64,000 bases of DNA from Marinimicrobium koreense (GTDB lineage Bacteria > Pseudomonadota > Gammaproteobacteria > Pseudomonadales > Cellvibrionaceae), in NCBI RefSeq assembly GCF_003762925.1, contig NZ_RJUK01000001.1:682001-746000 (forward strand). The letters are read 5' to 3'. The translations under genes were made by a program, and so were the position numbers. Under the pieces are notes generated by a model that was given only the letters and a program-made list of their open reading frames with translations, was not told where the DNA came from and did not search any database. Position 1 is the stretch's first letter; the number at the start of each line of letters is the position of its first letter. Below are positions 53,797 through 63,984 of the stretch, piece after piece.

Positions 53797-56790
53797 ATGG
53801 ACAAACTAATCCCCAGCTCCCTGTTCGTTTTGCTGCTCATTCTCGTCGGCTGCGGGGGTGGCGGAGGCAGTGATGGCGTTGGCCCGCAGCCTCCAGAAGC
53901 ACAGCCGGAAACGCCAGCATTACCACCAGCACCGCCGGATCTCAGCCACTTGCCCGCTGAAGTCACCGCGCTGGCATCGCTTCAGGACTTCCAGCCCAAG
54001 CATTCTCGGCCCGACCATGATGTTCCCGCCGAAGTCTATCCGCCCATCGAGCTGCCGCACATTTACCCACGCATGCTCGCCACACTGCATACCCTGGAAG
54101 CCGTGTATGCCGCGGGCAGAGACCACTTCGCGCATCGGCCTCCGATGCTGCTTGAAGCCAGCGAACACAGCCTGGCGCGATTTGCCTTTAGCGGTACCGA
54201 GTGCCAGACGGGTGCCGCAGAGCAGACCGCGTTCGAACACCTGACCGACGATTACCTGATCCTCACCTACACCGACTGCCTGACCCCTCAGGGCCTTGAA
54301 ATCCACGGCCAGATCATCACCGAAAGCGATTACGACTTTCGCGACAATCTGTCGGGTGTGGAGATCACGTATCGGGACCTCAACCTGAAGCAGGGCGAGC
54401 ACCACGTCATCTACAATGGGCAAGTCAACATCAACAGCGTCGAAATCAGGGCCGACAACTTCGCCGTGTTCGACCTACGCCTCGACGAGATCTATCACGC
54501 CCACTACATCAGAATACAGCCTGGAAACTCGTACGGCACTGTCGGAAGTCCGGGCAAGGGGCGCTTTGATTTTTACACCTGGGCCAATGAAGCGGCCTTT
54601 ACCCTCAAAAATGGTCAGCTTCACACAGTACTGGATATCACTTATCTGAGCGAAAGCAACGAGTACGATATCGACTACCGCATACAGTCTCCCCTGGAGA
54701 GGGCACAAGGTCATACCCGCGTACCGGAGTCGACGGTTTTCTTCCGGAACACCATGGGCAACGCGCCGCCATCAGTTCAATTCACCGGTCCCTCGCAACC
54801 GGAGAAAAGAGTGATGGCTGATGTCGTCGCCAACGCCGAGGATACCGAGCAAGATCTGCTCCTTTACGAATGGACGCTTCGCGACCACCCGGACGGCTGC
54901 CCGCCCGACTACTTCAGTCCTCAAGAGACCATCACCCTGCGCCTACGCCCACTTTGTCAGGGTATCCACAGCCTCGGGCTAACGATTCGTGATGCCTACA
55001 GCACAACCACCACACACTACGACCTGGACGTGCTGCCGTACTACCCCGAGCTGGCCCACCAGCAACTGTCCGGTGGTAGAGCGGGGGAGGGTGTGCAGGC
55101 ACAGCTCCAGCCCCTCAACCCGGACACCGAGGGCCCTTTCACCTTCCAACTGACCTATGCGCCCAACGGCATTGTGATTGATGATCAAGGGCAAATTACC
55201 GGAACCCCAACGAAACGCTTCACGGGCGGTGGCATTATCGGCTTGGGTGTGGAAACTACCAATCGCCGCTCAACCCATGCAGGTGTTGCATTGCACCTCA
55301 GGAGCCAGGAAGCCTCCATCACCGCCACCAGCAACATCACCGACCCGAAACGATGGCCCAAAGTATGGGGAGACCTGAATGGTAATGGCGCACCCGATAC
55401 CCTTTATCCATGGGGGAATACCTTCGCCGTGCTGGAGCTGACCGAAACCGGGGCGCGCTACACCCATTTGGAAACCAGGGAGTTTTCCCAGACGGGGCTG
55501 CTCGATATGGGGTTGGCCGACATCGACAACGATGGCGAGCCGGAAGTGATGCTGATATATGAGGACCGCTATATCGCGCTGTCTACCGACCACTATCAGC
55601 TCGAGCGGGACGTCGCTTTCCCGGGCACGGACGTGAACGGCATGCTCATTGCCGAAGCCTACTTGTTTCCGGGCCCCAATCCGTCGATTACCCTGGAACA
55701 AAGAGGTGGGGATGAAACCGGCTGGTTCAGCTACCAGCTTCACGACGGTAGTCGATACCCCGTGACCAACCCTCACATAACGTCAGAGCATCAGCGCTAT
55801 CAAATAGACGCCAGCGGGGAGACGGCCATATTGCTGCCATACTCCATGCGACACTATGGGCCGGCCGTGCGGTTCTCCGATGGTCGAGAGCAACCACTTC
55901 CACAAGGACAATACTGGATGGCCGACGTTGAGGGTGACGGGCGGTCGGACCTGTTGAACATCGACCTACAGAATACCGAAACCGGCGAAATCGTATTAAA
56001 CCAATACGATGGTGAAACAGGCGAATTTGCGGCCGAGCTCCGGGTTGTTTTGCACCAGGGGCTACTGGATGCGCCCAGCTACCTCCTTATCCCCGCATTC
56101 CTGCAACTAAATGACCAGAGTGGCGTGGAGCTCGCGTTCAGAACCGAGGGCCTGGAGGCTGAGGTTCACATTTACACCCGCCAGGCCGACAACACTTACC
56201 AGCATACCCGGTCAATTCCCGTGCCCGGGGAACATTACTCCACCATCCCACTGCTACAGCTGAACGATACCAGTGGCGCTGTAATCACAAATAATGTTAC
56301 CGGAGCAATGCTGGAATTTTCTCTCGATCGAGAACCCCAGCTTCATGCCAGTGCGTTCGTTGAGGCGCAGCCCGACCTGCCAATCGACAACAGCACAATA
56401 AAAACCGTCCAGCAAGACGTTACCGGAGACGGGGACCCGGAGTGGATCGTTTGGCAAACCGATATCCCGACCGGTTTTCATGCGGAAGTTTATGATCAAG
56501 AGATGAGCCTGCTTGCCACCCTCAATCTTCCAGACGAATACAGGCTGAGTATTCCAGACCTGACCGGAGTAACCTCCGACCATATGCTGGGCACAAGCCG
56601 TGCCGTGAAGTTCAGCAAGTACCCCGGTACCCGTCTGGTACTGATTGACTGGAAAAAAAGCGTGATGCTCGAAAAGTCCGAGTACTTGCCTGGTGACCTG
56701 ATGCCCGACAGCGTTGAGTGCCTGGGGGAGAGGTTGGAAACCTGTGCTCTGAAAACCGATACCACCCTCGGTCAATTCACCATACCGTAA
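53797..56790 (+). CDS. Large secreted lipoprotein with FG-GAP/VCBS-like calcium-loop repeats
   Basis: 997 aa. Lipoprotein signal with lipobox LVGC (Cys19) followed by a glycine run and a Pro/Ala-rich linker. The middle has a putative Ig-like domain (about 445-480, IDDQGQITGTPTKRF). The C-terminal half has at least four beta-propeller-type calcium loops: DLNGNGAPD (526), DIDNDGEPE (about 575), DVEGDGRSD (709) and DVTGDGDPE (about 875). Likely outside the cell or on the outer-membrane surface, binding a ligand or polysaccharide. Family members are poorly characterised. Confidence 0.8.
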   Translation: MDKLIPSSLFVLLLILVGCGGGGGSDGVGPQPPEAQPETPALPPAPPDLSHLPAEVTALASLQDFQPKHSRPDHDVPAEVYPPIELPHIYPRMLATLHTLEAVYAAGRDHFAHRPPMLLEASEHSLARFAFSGTECQTGAAEQTAFEHLTDDYLILTYTDCLTPQGLEIHGQIITESDYDFRDNLSGVEITYRDLNLKQGEHHVIYNGQVNINSVEIRADNFAVFDLRLDEIYHAHYIRIQPGNSYGTVGSPGKGRFDFYTWANEAAFTLKNGQLHTVLDITYLSESNEYDIDYRIQSPLERAQGHTRVPESTVFFRNTMGNAPPSVQFTGPSQPEKRVMADVVANAEDTEQDLLLYEWTLRDHPDGCPPDYFSPQETITLRLRPLCQGIHSLGLTIRDAYSTTTTHYDLDVLPYYPELAHQQLSGGRAGEGVQAQLQPLNPDTEGPFTFQLTYAPNGIVIDDQGQITGTPTKRFTGGGIIGLGVETTNRRSTHAGVALHLRSQEASITATSNITDPKRWPKVWGDLNGNGAPDTLYPWGNTFAVLELTETGARYTHLETREFSQTGLLDMGLADIDNDGEPEVMLIYEDRYIALSTDHYQLERDVAFPGTDVNGMLIAEAYLFPGPNPSITLEQRGGDETGWFSYQLHDGSRYPVTNPHITSEHQRYQIDASGETAILLPYSMRHYGPAVRFSDGREQPLPQGQYWMADVEGDGRSDLLNIDLQNTETGEIVLNQYDGETGEFAAELRVVLHQGLLDAPSYLLIPAFLQLNDQSGVELAFRTEGLEAEVHIYTRQADNTYQHTRSIPVPGEHYSTIPLLQLNDTSGAVITNNVTGAMLEFSLDREPQLHASAFVEAQPDLPIDNSTIKTVQQDVTGDGDPEWIVWQTDIPTGFHAEVYDQEMSLLATLNLPDEYRLSIPDLTGVTSDHMLGTSRAVKFSKYPGTRLVLIDWKKSVMLEKSEYLPGDLMPDSVECLGERLETCALKTDTTLGQFTIP

Positions 56791-56871
56791 GCCGACTAAG
56801 ACATATGGACATGACAAGTCCGGCGGGTAGGGCACCTATGCGGTGCCCAGAATCAAAGAGGCCTGCGGGCC

Positions 56872-57726
56872 TTAGAATCGATGGCTGGCGCCAATGCTGA
56901 ACTCGGTGGCATTACCGCCGTACCATTCCGCTGAGTCCGTTTTGAAATAGTGAGCAGAGATGCTCCAGCTGTCAGTCAGAAACTTTCTGGCTCTAACCTC
57001 CAAGTCTGTGGTATTGAGCCAGTTCTCTTGAGCTTCAACGCCAATGCTCAAGGTCCGGTCAACGTAGTAGTTTACGCCAAAGGTTAGATACTCTTCCCGC
57101 TGTAGGTGGCGAATGTTCGCGCTGATGGCGAACGTTGGCCCCAGCCTGTCAGTCACATACTTGACGCCAACATTCCAGTCGTTATCCAGCTCCTGATCCT
57201 CATAAAAATCAGTGGAAATTAACAGTCCCTCAGCAGGTGTTATGCCCAGAGAAGCATTCCATTGGATATCGTTATCAGGTCTGTTCGGAAAATCCTGTCC
57301 GTACCGGTCCAGTCCCAGTCCTAAATAGAGAAACTCTCCAGCCAAGTACCACTCTCCCTTGAGACTCAACTTGGTGTCGCTGACAGTGGTGCCCGGGAAA
57401 GTTTCCGAGTACGAATAATTAAATTCGTTCGGGTCCGAATTGGTATCTTCGAAGTATACGGTGTAGCTGGGTTGTTTGTATTCGGTTCGATCTAAATCGA
57501 TATGGATACTGTTTGCACGCTCCAGAAACGCGGCTTCACCCAGAACGTGATGTTTGATCTGAACTGGACTGAAGTAGTACGTACCCTCAAGGACTAAACT
57601 ATTGGCGTCCCGGTTCTCGTCGAGTTCTTTTTGTTGAAAGTGGCCCGCAATCTCCAGTTGATAACCAGAGGCTGCCGTGCTGGTCGCCATCAGGGCCAGT
57701 GTCGCGAAAAAAGGGTGTTTGGGCAT
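56872..57726 (-). CDS. Putative outer-membrane beta-barrel protein
   Basis: 284 aa with a signal peptide ending TAASG. The mature part is made of alternating hydrophobic strands with aromatic girdles (LEGTYYFSPVQIKHH, GEWYLAGEFLYLGLGLDRYG) and ends in a C-terminal Phe (SIGASHRF), as expected for a barrel assembled by BamA. The specific family is not recognised; it may be a porin. It faces the large lipoprotein gene, ends converging. Confidence 0.75.
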   Translation of the reverse strand: MPKHPFFATLALMATSTAASGYQLEIAGHFQQKELDENRDANSLVLEGTYYFSPVQIKHHVLGEAAFLERANSIHIDLDRTEYKQPSYTVYFEDTNSDPNEFNYSYSETFPGTTVSDTKLSLKGEWYLAGEFLYLGLGLDRYGQDFPNRPDNDIQWNASLGITPAEGLLISTDFYEDQELDNDWNVGVKYVTDRLGPTFAISANIRHLQREEYLTFGVNYYVDRTLSIGVEAQENWLNTTDLEVRARKFLTDSWSISAHYFKTDSAEWYGGNATEFSIGASHRF

Positions 57727-58446
57727 AAACTATCTATTCCTTGTCGTTGTTGATGTCAGCCTGACTGTATTCTTTAGGCAGGGTCCTGGGGTTCACCAGC
57801 CCGCACAACTTGTCTCGCTACGAAGCATCTGTGTGGAAGCCATGTTGCGGAGGTCGGTAAAAAACGGCGAAATCTTATCGGATACAGTTGTAGTAATCCA
57901 GTCATCTTTTCGGCGCTGTCAGAGTCAAAGGAAGGCATCGGGTTGCGGCCTGTTTGACCAAGAGTATTCCACGGACTCACCTTTCTCTCGTTTTGGTGTG
58001 GACTTCACGCTAAGTCCGGACGATAGGTACATAAAGTCGTGTGAGTGACAATGTGAATCGAGCCGCCTGGTAAGCATAAAATATAGTTATTTGCTATAAA
58101 AAATATCTAGCCAATAGATTTTGAGTTCTGAAGCAGGGGCGTATCGTTTGCCGCTGCGCTTTCCCTGCCTATTGAGAGCGGACGCACTCTAACGGAAATC
58201 AATAGTCGTTTATGTTGACCATCGCGCACTCAGACACCGATATCTTGCCTGGCGGCGTGCCGTTCTTGTAATAAAGAGTGCCTGAATACCCACAGCCCTC
58301 TGACTGGGCAGCGTAACCGGAACATAAATTATCCCCAATAATTGCAAAATGACCGTCCAGTCTCTACCATCCGTTCATCCTGTGAACAATGCGCCCGGGA
58401 TGGGCACTCAATTCAACCCTCTGGTGATGCCGTCATGACAAGGTAG
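57727..58446. other. Long intergenic region before the polysaccharide operon
   Basis: About 720 bases without a convincing gene; a 123-codon frame at 57677 overlaps the barrel gene start and looks non-coding. The stretch 58060-58380 is AT-rich compared with the surroundings (TATAAAAAATATC, CATAAATTATCC). It presumably holds the operon promoter. No REP or long inverted repeat is seen here. Confidence 0.5.
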
Positions 58447-58458
58447 GGCGGTAGCGTA
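58420..58458 (+). promoter_or_regulatory. ops / JUMPstart-like element
   Basis: GGCGGTAGCGTA at 58447-58458 matches the ops consensus (GGCGGTAGNNT). CTCTGGT lies at 58421-58427, 19 bases before the GGGCGG, as in JUMPstart sequences. It sits about 170 bases upstream of the first gene of a polysaccharide operon, on the right strand, and RfaH is encoded in the same window. A caution: GTAGGGCGG also starts REP elements here. Confidence 0.65.
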
Positions 58459-58577
58459 TCCGGGCTCAAAACTGTAAAATCTTGTAAATGAACCGGCCGC
58501 TACAGGGTAGTTTTGGCGAAAAGTCGATAAATTGCGCGAAAATGCCTGGAAATTTCCGCAAAACGTTGAATTCAACC

Positions 58578-58598
58578 GAGTAGCTCCCGGCTGCTCGG
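58578..58598 (+). repeat. Leader hairpin
   Basis: CGAGTAGC-TCCCG-GCTGCTCG, an 8-bp stem (one G-T pair) between the ops element and the first gene. It has no T-tract; it may help ops-dependent pausing or be incidental. Confidence 0.35.
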
Positions 58599-58629
58599 CC
58601 TATGACGAATACCCGGATAATCGCTATTT

Positions 58630-60693
58630 ATGCCCAAGTTCCCTCATATCCTGAGCACCATCCTCCATATGGGTGCCGGCAACGCCAATGAATTGCCCGA
58701 ATACCTGAACTCCAACGCCAAACGAATCCTGCTGGTCGAGCCAAACCCCAAGTTGGCCGAAAGCCTGCGTCGGCGGACGGCGGACGATGCACGCGTTGAG
58801 GTCCTTGAAGTCGCTGTATCCGACGACCCTCAGCGTAACTTGCTGACTGAATACAACATTCCGGAAGCGGCCAGCCTGTACAAGCCCGACGGGCTCTACA
58901 AGCTGTTCCCGGGGCTGAGAAGCATTGTCCAGCACTCTGTTGAGGTCCGTCACCCCGCTGCGCTGGTTGCGGATACGCTCCCGGCTGACGAACCTAACCT
59001 GCTGGTGATTCAGGCGCCGGGAGCCGAGCAGGCTATTATCGAGGCCCTGGCGGCGGAGAGCCTGCTGGAGCGTATCAGCCAGTTGGCGGTTACCTCCTCT
59101 GACGAGCCGCACTACACCTCGGGCAGTGCGGCGCCTGCCGTACTTAACGCCCTCAAGGGAAGCGGCTTTGAAGTGGCGGAAGAAGACCGCTCGAACCTCG
59201 ATTGGCCCCAGTGGCACCTGACGTTCGACGCCCGCGCCCACAAGATCAAAGCGCTGGAAGCGGCACTAAATGAAAAACAGGCCCAAACCGAAGCTATTCG
59301 GCAACAGCTCTCCGCAAAAGAAGTTGAGCTAAGTGGGCTTGCGGAAGAGTTAACTGCTCGCGAATCGAAGATTAGGTCGCTGGATGAGCAATTATCTCAG
59401 GCAGAGAGGGGTAATGGAGAGTACAAGCAACGTATCGAGACTACTCAACAACAGCTCTCTGCCAAGGAGAACGAGCTAAAAGGCCTTAAGGAAGAACTGG
59501 CTGCGCGGGACTCTACAATTAAATCGCAGGATGACCGTCTGTCCCAGGCGGAAGACACTGCCAGGCAACTCGAAGACGAACTGAGGCAGAAAAAAGACCG
59601 CGTCAAAAGCCTGAAAGTTGAGTTGGAAGAGCGCGCCACCCAAATAAAGCAACAAGAACAAAAACTGAATGAGACGAGCGCCAAGCAAAGCAATCTCACA
59701 GAGCGCCTCCAGCAGCACGAAAAAACGATCAACACCCAAGAAGAGCAGCTCGATCGCGCCCAAAAGGCTCAGGTAACTGCCGAACAGAAGGCCACAGACC
59801 TGGCCAACAGAGTCCAGGCCTTGGAACAGCAGCTCAAGGCCCAGCACGCCGCACAGCAGCAGTCCGATAAACTGCTGCAACGCATGGAGTATCTGTTTGA
59901 GCAGCAAAGCCTGCAGCTTGAACAAGCCGCCAATGCGTTGGGTCGTCACGTCAGCGTGACTGCCAAAACCACCGCCAAAGAGCTGGAAGCCGGTATCCAG
60001 CTCCAGCAACAGTACGGCTCGCAGATGATTGGCCTGGAAGAGCAGGGCAAACGACTGCCGTCCACCGTGGCGCTTCAGTTATCACGTTTGCTGAAGTCCC
60101 AGCCATACGACGTCGTTATCGAAATGGGCAGCGGTGTCACCACCTCCTTTCTGGCGCACACACTGCGCAGTCGCCCTCAGGAGGGTGGAAGCAAGGCATC
60201 CGCCAATACCGATGTAGCCCACTATATCGACCCCAGCGATGAAGATCTCCCCAAGCGTATCGTCTGCTTTGAGCACAGTCGCGCCCGGTTCAATCACCTG
60301 CAGAGCACGCTGAAGCAAAGCGGCTTGGCACCGGTCGTCAATCTTCATTTTGCCCCCCTGGTTCCCTACCAGCATCAGGGCACGGAGTACCTGTACTATG
60401 ATTGTGCAAACCGCCTGCAGCAACTGGCTAATCTGTTTGAAAATCGCCAGGCCAGAATCTTTGTCCTGCTCAACGAGAGCGCGGAAGAACAACAGCCGGA
60501 CCGGGTCGCCGCTTTACCGCAACTGCTTCAATACCTTTCGGCGCATACCCTGGATGTAGTCGTAAACGATGTGGACAAGCACGCAGAGCTGATCGATCAA
60601 TGGCAGGCACTGCTCAACACTCGCGGCCTTGAATGCCAGCCCGCCGTTGAGTTTGGCGCGCCCACCGCACAACGCCTGACTATTAACCCTTAA
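58630..60693 (+). CDS. Uncharacterised protein: methyltransferase-like ends joined by a long coiled coil
   Basis: 687 aa. The N-terminal 190 residues resemble an FkbM-type Rossmann fold (RILLVEPNPKLAESLRRR, RVEVLEVAVSDD). About 205-436 is a continuous coiled coil with repeated K-E-L-x-x-L-x-E-E-L units. The C-terminal 250 residues have another SAM-like glycine motif (VVIEMGSGVTTSFLA, about 495) and a helical tail. No signal peptide. First gene of the operon after ops, before a second coiled-coil gene and the dTDP-rhamnose genes. I know no characterised relative; modification or length control of a surface glycan is inference. Confidence 0.75.
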   Translation: MPKFPHILSTILHMGAGNANELPEYLNSNAKRILLVEPNPKLAESLRRRTADDARVEVLEVAVSDDPQRNLLTEYNIPEAASLYKPDGLYKLFPGLRSIVQHSVEVRHPAALVADTLPADEPNLLVIQAPGAEQAIIEALAAESLLERISQLAVTSSDEPHYTSGSAAPAVLNALKGSGFEVAEEDRSNLDWPQWHLTFDARAHKIKALEAALNEKQAQTEAIRQQLSAKEVELSGLAEELTARESKIRSLDEQLSQAERGNGEYKQRIETTQQQLSAKENELKGLKEELAARDSTIKSQDDRLSQAEDTARQLEDELRQKKDRVKSLKVELEERATQIKQQEQKLNETSAKQSNLTERLQQHEKTINTQEEQLDRAQKAQVTAEQKATDLANRVQALEQQLKAQHAAQQQSDKLLQRMEYLFEQQSLQLEQAANALGRHVSVTAKTTAKELEAGIQLQQQYGSQMIGLEEQGKRLPSTVALQLSRLLKSQPYDVVIEMGSGVTTSFLAHTLRSRPQEGGSKASANTDVAHYIDPSDEDLPKRIVCFEHSRARFNHLQSTLKQSGLAPVVNLHFAPLVPYQHQGTEYLYYDCANRLQQLANLFENRQARIFVLLNESAEEQQPDRVAALPQLLQYLSAHTLDVVVNDVDKHAELIDQWQALLNTRGLECQPAVEFGAPTAQRLTINP

Positions 60694-60718
60694 ACCATGA
60701 AAGGATGCAGGAGCCGAA

Positions 60719-61078
60719 ATGCCGCTGGATAAACCCTTAAACCTCGACTTCGACTCGTCCGGCTCCCCGTCGAACGGGCTGCCGGACCAACACTCGCCCA
60801 GCCCCAAATCGGGCGACCTGGCGACGCAAATAGAAGAACTGAAAAAAGAGCTGCAAGCCAAAAACCGAATATTGGATGCCAAAAACCAGGAAATCAGCGA
60901 GCTCAAAATCAAAAACCGGCAGCTGAATGACACCAACAACGACATTCAGGCCCGGCAAAAAATACTGGAAGAAGAGCTCGGCAAAGCCGAGGCTCAAATT
61001 GAACTGATTCAGGAACTGCTCCTGGAAGACGAATCGTCAGAAGCCAGCAAGAAAGAGGAAAGTGGTAAGCATGAGTAA
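60719..61078 (+). CDS. Small coiled-coil protein
   Basis: 119 aa with GGAG ten bases before the ATG. A disordered Pro/Ser start is followed by a single coiled coil (about 35-105, [20 protein letters not shown]). It lies between the large coiled-coil protein (25-base gap) and rfbB (overlap of eight bases), so it is part of the operon and may bind the larger protein. No family recognised. Confidence 0.75.
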   Translation: MPLDKPLNLDFDSSGSPSNGLPDQHSPSPKSGDLATQIEELKKELQAKNRILDAKNQEISELKIKNRQLNDTNNDIQARQKILEEELGKAEAQIELIQELLLEDESSEASKKEESGKHE

Positions 61079-62138
61079 AACGATTCTGGTCACTGGCGGC
61101 GCAGGCTTTATCGGCTCAGCCGTGGTACGAGAGCTGATCAATAACAGCGAGCACACTGTCATCAATCTGGACAAGCTCACCTACGCCGGTAACCTGGACT
61201 CGCTGACCAGCGTGGCGGACAGCCCGCGCTACCAGTTTGAGCAGGCGGACATCACCAATGCCGAGCAGATGGACCGCATATTGGCGGACACACAGCCAGA
61301 TATCATTATGCATCTGGCTGCTGAAAGCCACGTAGACCGCTCCATCGACGGCCCGGCGGACTTTATCCAGACCAACATCGTCGGCACCTACACGCTGCTG
61401 GAAGCGGCCCGTAAATACTGGAGCAGCCTGAAAACCAGCGATGCCTCCAAAGCCGAAGGCTTCCGCTTCCATCATATCTCCACCGACGAAGTCTATGGCG
61501 ACCTGGAAGGCACGGACGACCTGTTTACCGAAACTACTCCCTATGCCCCGAGCAGCCCCTACAGCGCCAGCAAGGCGAGCTCGGACCACCTCGTCCGCGC
61601 TTGGGGGCGCACTTTCGGCCTGCCGGTGGTCATCACCAACTGCAGTAACAACTACGGCCCGTACCACTTCCCGGAAAAACTCATCCCACTGATGATCCTC
61701 AACGCTCTGGCGGGCAAGCCGCTGCCGGTGTACGGCGACGGCCAACAGATCCGGGACTGGCTCTACGTGGAAGACCACGCCCGCGCCCTGATTCTGGTGG
61801 CCCAGAAGGGTAATCTGGGTGAAACCTACAATATCGGTGGCCACAACGAAAAGGCCAACCTGGAAGTCGTAAAAACCATCTGCGACCTGCTCCAGGAAGT
61901 GGTACCGCAGGACGCCAACTACCGTGACCTGATCACCTTCGTCACCGACCGCCCGGGCCACGACCATCGCTACGCCATCGACGCCAGCAAAATCGAAAAA
62001 GAGCTGGGCTGGACGCCACAAGAAACCTTCGAAACCGGCCTCCGCAAAACCGTCCAATGGTACCTGGACAACAAACCCTGGTGGCAAAAAGTTCAAGACG
62101 GCACTTACCGCGGCGAACGCCTCGGTGTTGGAGGCTAA
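61071..62138 (+). CDS. rfbB: dTDP-glucose 4,6-dehydratase
   Basis: 355 aa. Short-chain dehydrogenase fold; TGGAGFIG binds NAD at the N-terminus, followed by [12 protein letters not shown], the catalytic [13 protein letters not shown] and [15 protein letters not shown] (YxxxK). Second step of dTDP-L-rhamnose synthesis. It overlaps the previous gene by eight bases, and a REP follows its stop. Confidence 0.96.
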   Translation: MSKTILVTGGAGFIGSAVVRELINNSEHTVINLDKLTYAGNLDSLTSVADSPRYQFEQADITNAEQMDRILADTQPDIIMHLAAESHVDRSIDGPADFIQTNIVGTYTLLEAARKYWSSLKTSDASKAEGFRFHHISTDEVYGDLEGTDDLFTETTPYAPSSPYSASKASSDHLVRAWGRTFGLPVVITNCSNNYGPYHFPEKLIPLMILNALAGKPLPVYGDGQQIRDWLYVEDHARALILVAQKGNLGETYNIGGHNEKANLEVVKTICDLLQEVVPQDANYRDLITFVTDRPGHDHRYAIDASKIEKELGWTPQETFETGLRKTVQWYLDNKPWWQKVQDGTYRGERLGVGG

Positions 62139-62147
62139 TACCGCACT

Positions 62148-62188
62148 TCCCGTAGGGCGGATAAGCCAAAGGCGCATTCGCCGTTACC
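62148..62188. repeat. REP between rfbB and rfbD
   Basis: GTAGGGCGGATAAGCC-AAA-GGCGCATTCGCCG, slightly degenerate, inside the operon. Confidence 0.8.
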
Positions 62189-62224
62189 AAACGTCACCCA
62201 AAGAACACACACGGCTCCTGACAT

Positions 62225-63106
62225 ATGAAAATCCTCCTCCTAGGCCAAACCGGCCAGGTCGGCTTCGAACTAAAACGCGTGTTTTCCCCGCTGGGCAACA
62301 TCGTCGCCCCCACCCGCGACCAACTCGACCTCCTGAACAAACAGGCCGTAGCGGACTACCTGAGCGAACACAAGCCAAGCTTGATCCTGAACGCCGCCGC
62401 GTACACCGCCGTCGACAAAGCCGAAAGCGAGCACGAGCTTGCCAGTCGTTTGAACGGCGGGTTACCACAGCAGTTGGCGGACTATGCCAAACAAGCCAAT
62501 GCCAGCTTGATTCACTACTCATCCGACTATGTGTACCCGGGGCAGGGCGACCAGCCCTTTGATGAGAGCGCACCCACAGGCCCCTTGAGTGTATACGGCA
62601 AAACCAAGCTGGAGGGAGACGACGCCGTCACCGCCAGCGGCTGCCAGCATTGGATATTTCGCACCAGTTGGGTCTACAGCGCCCGTGGTCATAACTTTAT
62701 GAGAACCATGCTCCGCCTGGGCAAAGACAAAACCGAGCTCAAGGTGGTGGCAGACCAGATCGGCGCCCCCACACCGGCGCGGCTGATAGCCCAGGTATCA
62801 TTGCTGGCCTACCTGCGGGATATTCCCGCGGGCACTTACCACCTGGCACCCAGAGGTAAAACCAGTTGGCAAGGGTTTGCCAAGGCTATTTTCAGCCTTT
62901 ATCGCACTATGGGCCACCCCTTGGCCATCGAGTCTGAAGCGGTACATGCCATTCCCACCGCTGATTACCCAACCCCGGCTAAACGGCCGCTGAATTCAAG
63001 GTTGGCACTGACCAAGCTCGAAGCAGCGCTAGACATTGCGCTACCTCAATGGGAAAGCCAATTAGAACAAACCCTTGAAGAATCTATCGATCGGGAGACA
63101 GCATGA
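62225..63106 (+). CDS. rfbD: dTDP-4-dehydrorhamnose reductase
   Basis: 293 aa. [13 protein letters not shown] binds [14 protein letters not shown] and YGKTKLEGD contain the catalytic Tyr and Lys, and the RTSWVYS segment is typical. Last step of dTDP-L-rhamnose synthesis. It ends four bases into rfbA. Confidence 0.96.
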   Translation: MKILLLGQTGQVGFELKRVFSPLGNIVAPTRDQLDLLNKQAVADYLSEHKPSLILNAAAYTAVDKAESEHELASRLNGGLPQQLADYAKQANASLIHYSSDYVYPGQGDQPFDESAPTGPLSVYGKTKLEGDDAVTASGCQHWIFRTSWVYSARGHNFMRTMLRLGKDKTELKVVADQIGAPTPARLIAQVSLLAYLRDIPAGTYHLAPRGKTSWQGFAKAIFSLYRTMGHPLAIESEAVHAIPTADYPTPAKRPLNSRLALTKLEAALDIALPQWESQLEQTLEESIDRETA

Positions 63107-63969
63107 AAGGCATAGTACTGGCTGGAGGTTCCGGCACTCGTTTGCACCCCATTACCATGGGCGTTTCAAAACAGCTCCTGCCCATTTATGACAAGCCGAT
63201 GGTGTACTACCCCATCTCCGTACTGATGCTGGCCGGTATTCGGGATATTCTGATTATCAGTACGCCGGACGATATGCCTCAGTACGAAAAGCTGCTGGGC
63301 ACCGGCGAGCAATTCGGTGTCAACTTTACCTATAAGGTACAGCCAAAGCCCGAAGGCTTGGCCCAGGCCTTCATTATCGGTGAAGAGTTTATTGGCGACG
63401 ATAACGTCTGCCTGGTACTGGGCGACAACATCTTCCATGGCCAACACTTCAGTGACCAACTGAAGCGTGCAGCAAAAAAAGAAAAAGGCGCTACAGTATT
63501 TGGCTACTGGGTAAAAGATCCGGAACGGTTCGGCGTCGTGGAATTTGATGATGACGGAAAAGCCATCAGCATCGAAGAAAAGCCCAAAGAACCCAAGTCC
63601 AGCTACGCAGTAACGGGCCTATACTTCTACGACAATGACGTGGTTGAGATTGCCAAATCCGTAAAGCCTTCCGAACGAGGAGAGCTGGAAATTACCTCTG
63701 TCAATAACGCCTACCTAGAGCGCGGTGACTTACGTGTAGAACGACTGGGGCGAGGATTTGCATGGCTTGATACAGGTACTCACGATAGCTTGTTGGAAGC
63801 CTCTCAGTATGTGCAGACCATTGAGCATCGTCAAGGGCTAAAAGTTGCATGTTTGCAAGAGATTGGATGGGGTAATGGCTGGTTAAACGATGAAGATCTA
63901 GCTGCTCAAGCTAAGATATTCAAGAAAACCCAGTATGGCAGGTACCTAAAGAGCCTCTTGATTGTTTAG
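63103..63969 (+). CDS. rfbA: Glucose-1-phosphate thymidylyltransferase
   Basis: 288 aa. Nucleotidyltransferase with the N-terminal GGSGTRLHP, the metal-binding [10 protein letters not shown], the substrate segment [16 protein letters not shown] and [12 protein letters not shown]. First committed step of dTDP-rhamnose synthesis. The ATG overlaps the rfbD stop (ATGA). The C-terminus runs past the catalytic part like the 292 aa family members. Confidence 0.96.
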   Translation: MKGIVLAGGSGTRLHPITMGVSKQLLPIYDKPMVYYPISVLMLAGIRDILIISTPDDMPQYEKLLGTGEQFGVNFTYKVQPKPEGLAQAFIIGEEFIGDDNVCLVLGDNIFHGQHFSDQLKRAAKKEKGATVFGYWVKDPERFGVVEFDDDGKAISIEEKPKEPKSSYAVTGLYFYDNDVVEIAKSVKPSERGELEITSVNNAYLERGDLRVERLGRGFAWLDTGTHDSLLEASQYVQTIEHRQGLKVACLQEIGWGNGWLNDEDLAAQAKIFKKTQYGRYLKSLLIV

Positions 63970-63984
63970 AAGAGTAACTATTGA

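Noticed and set aside
58443-58460. The ops match as merely a damaged REP
   Set aside because: Not fully excluded, as GTAGGGCGG is shared, but the CTCTGGT JUMPstart half, the correct strand and the position before a polysaccharide operon favour ops.
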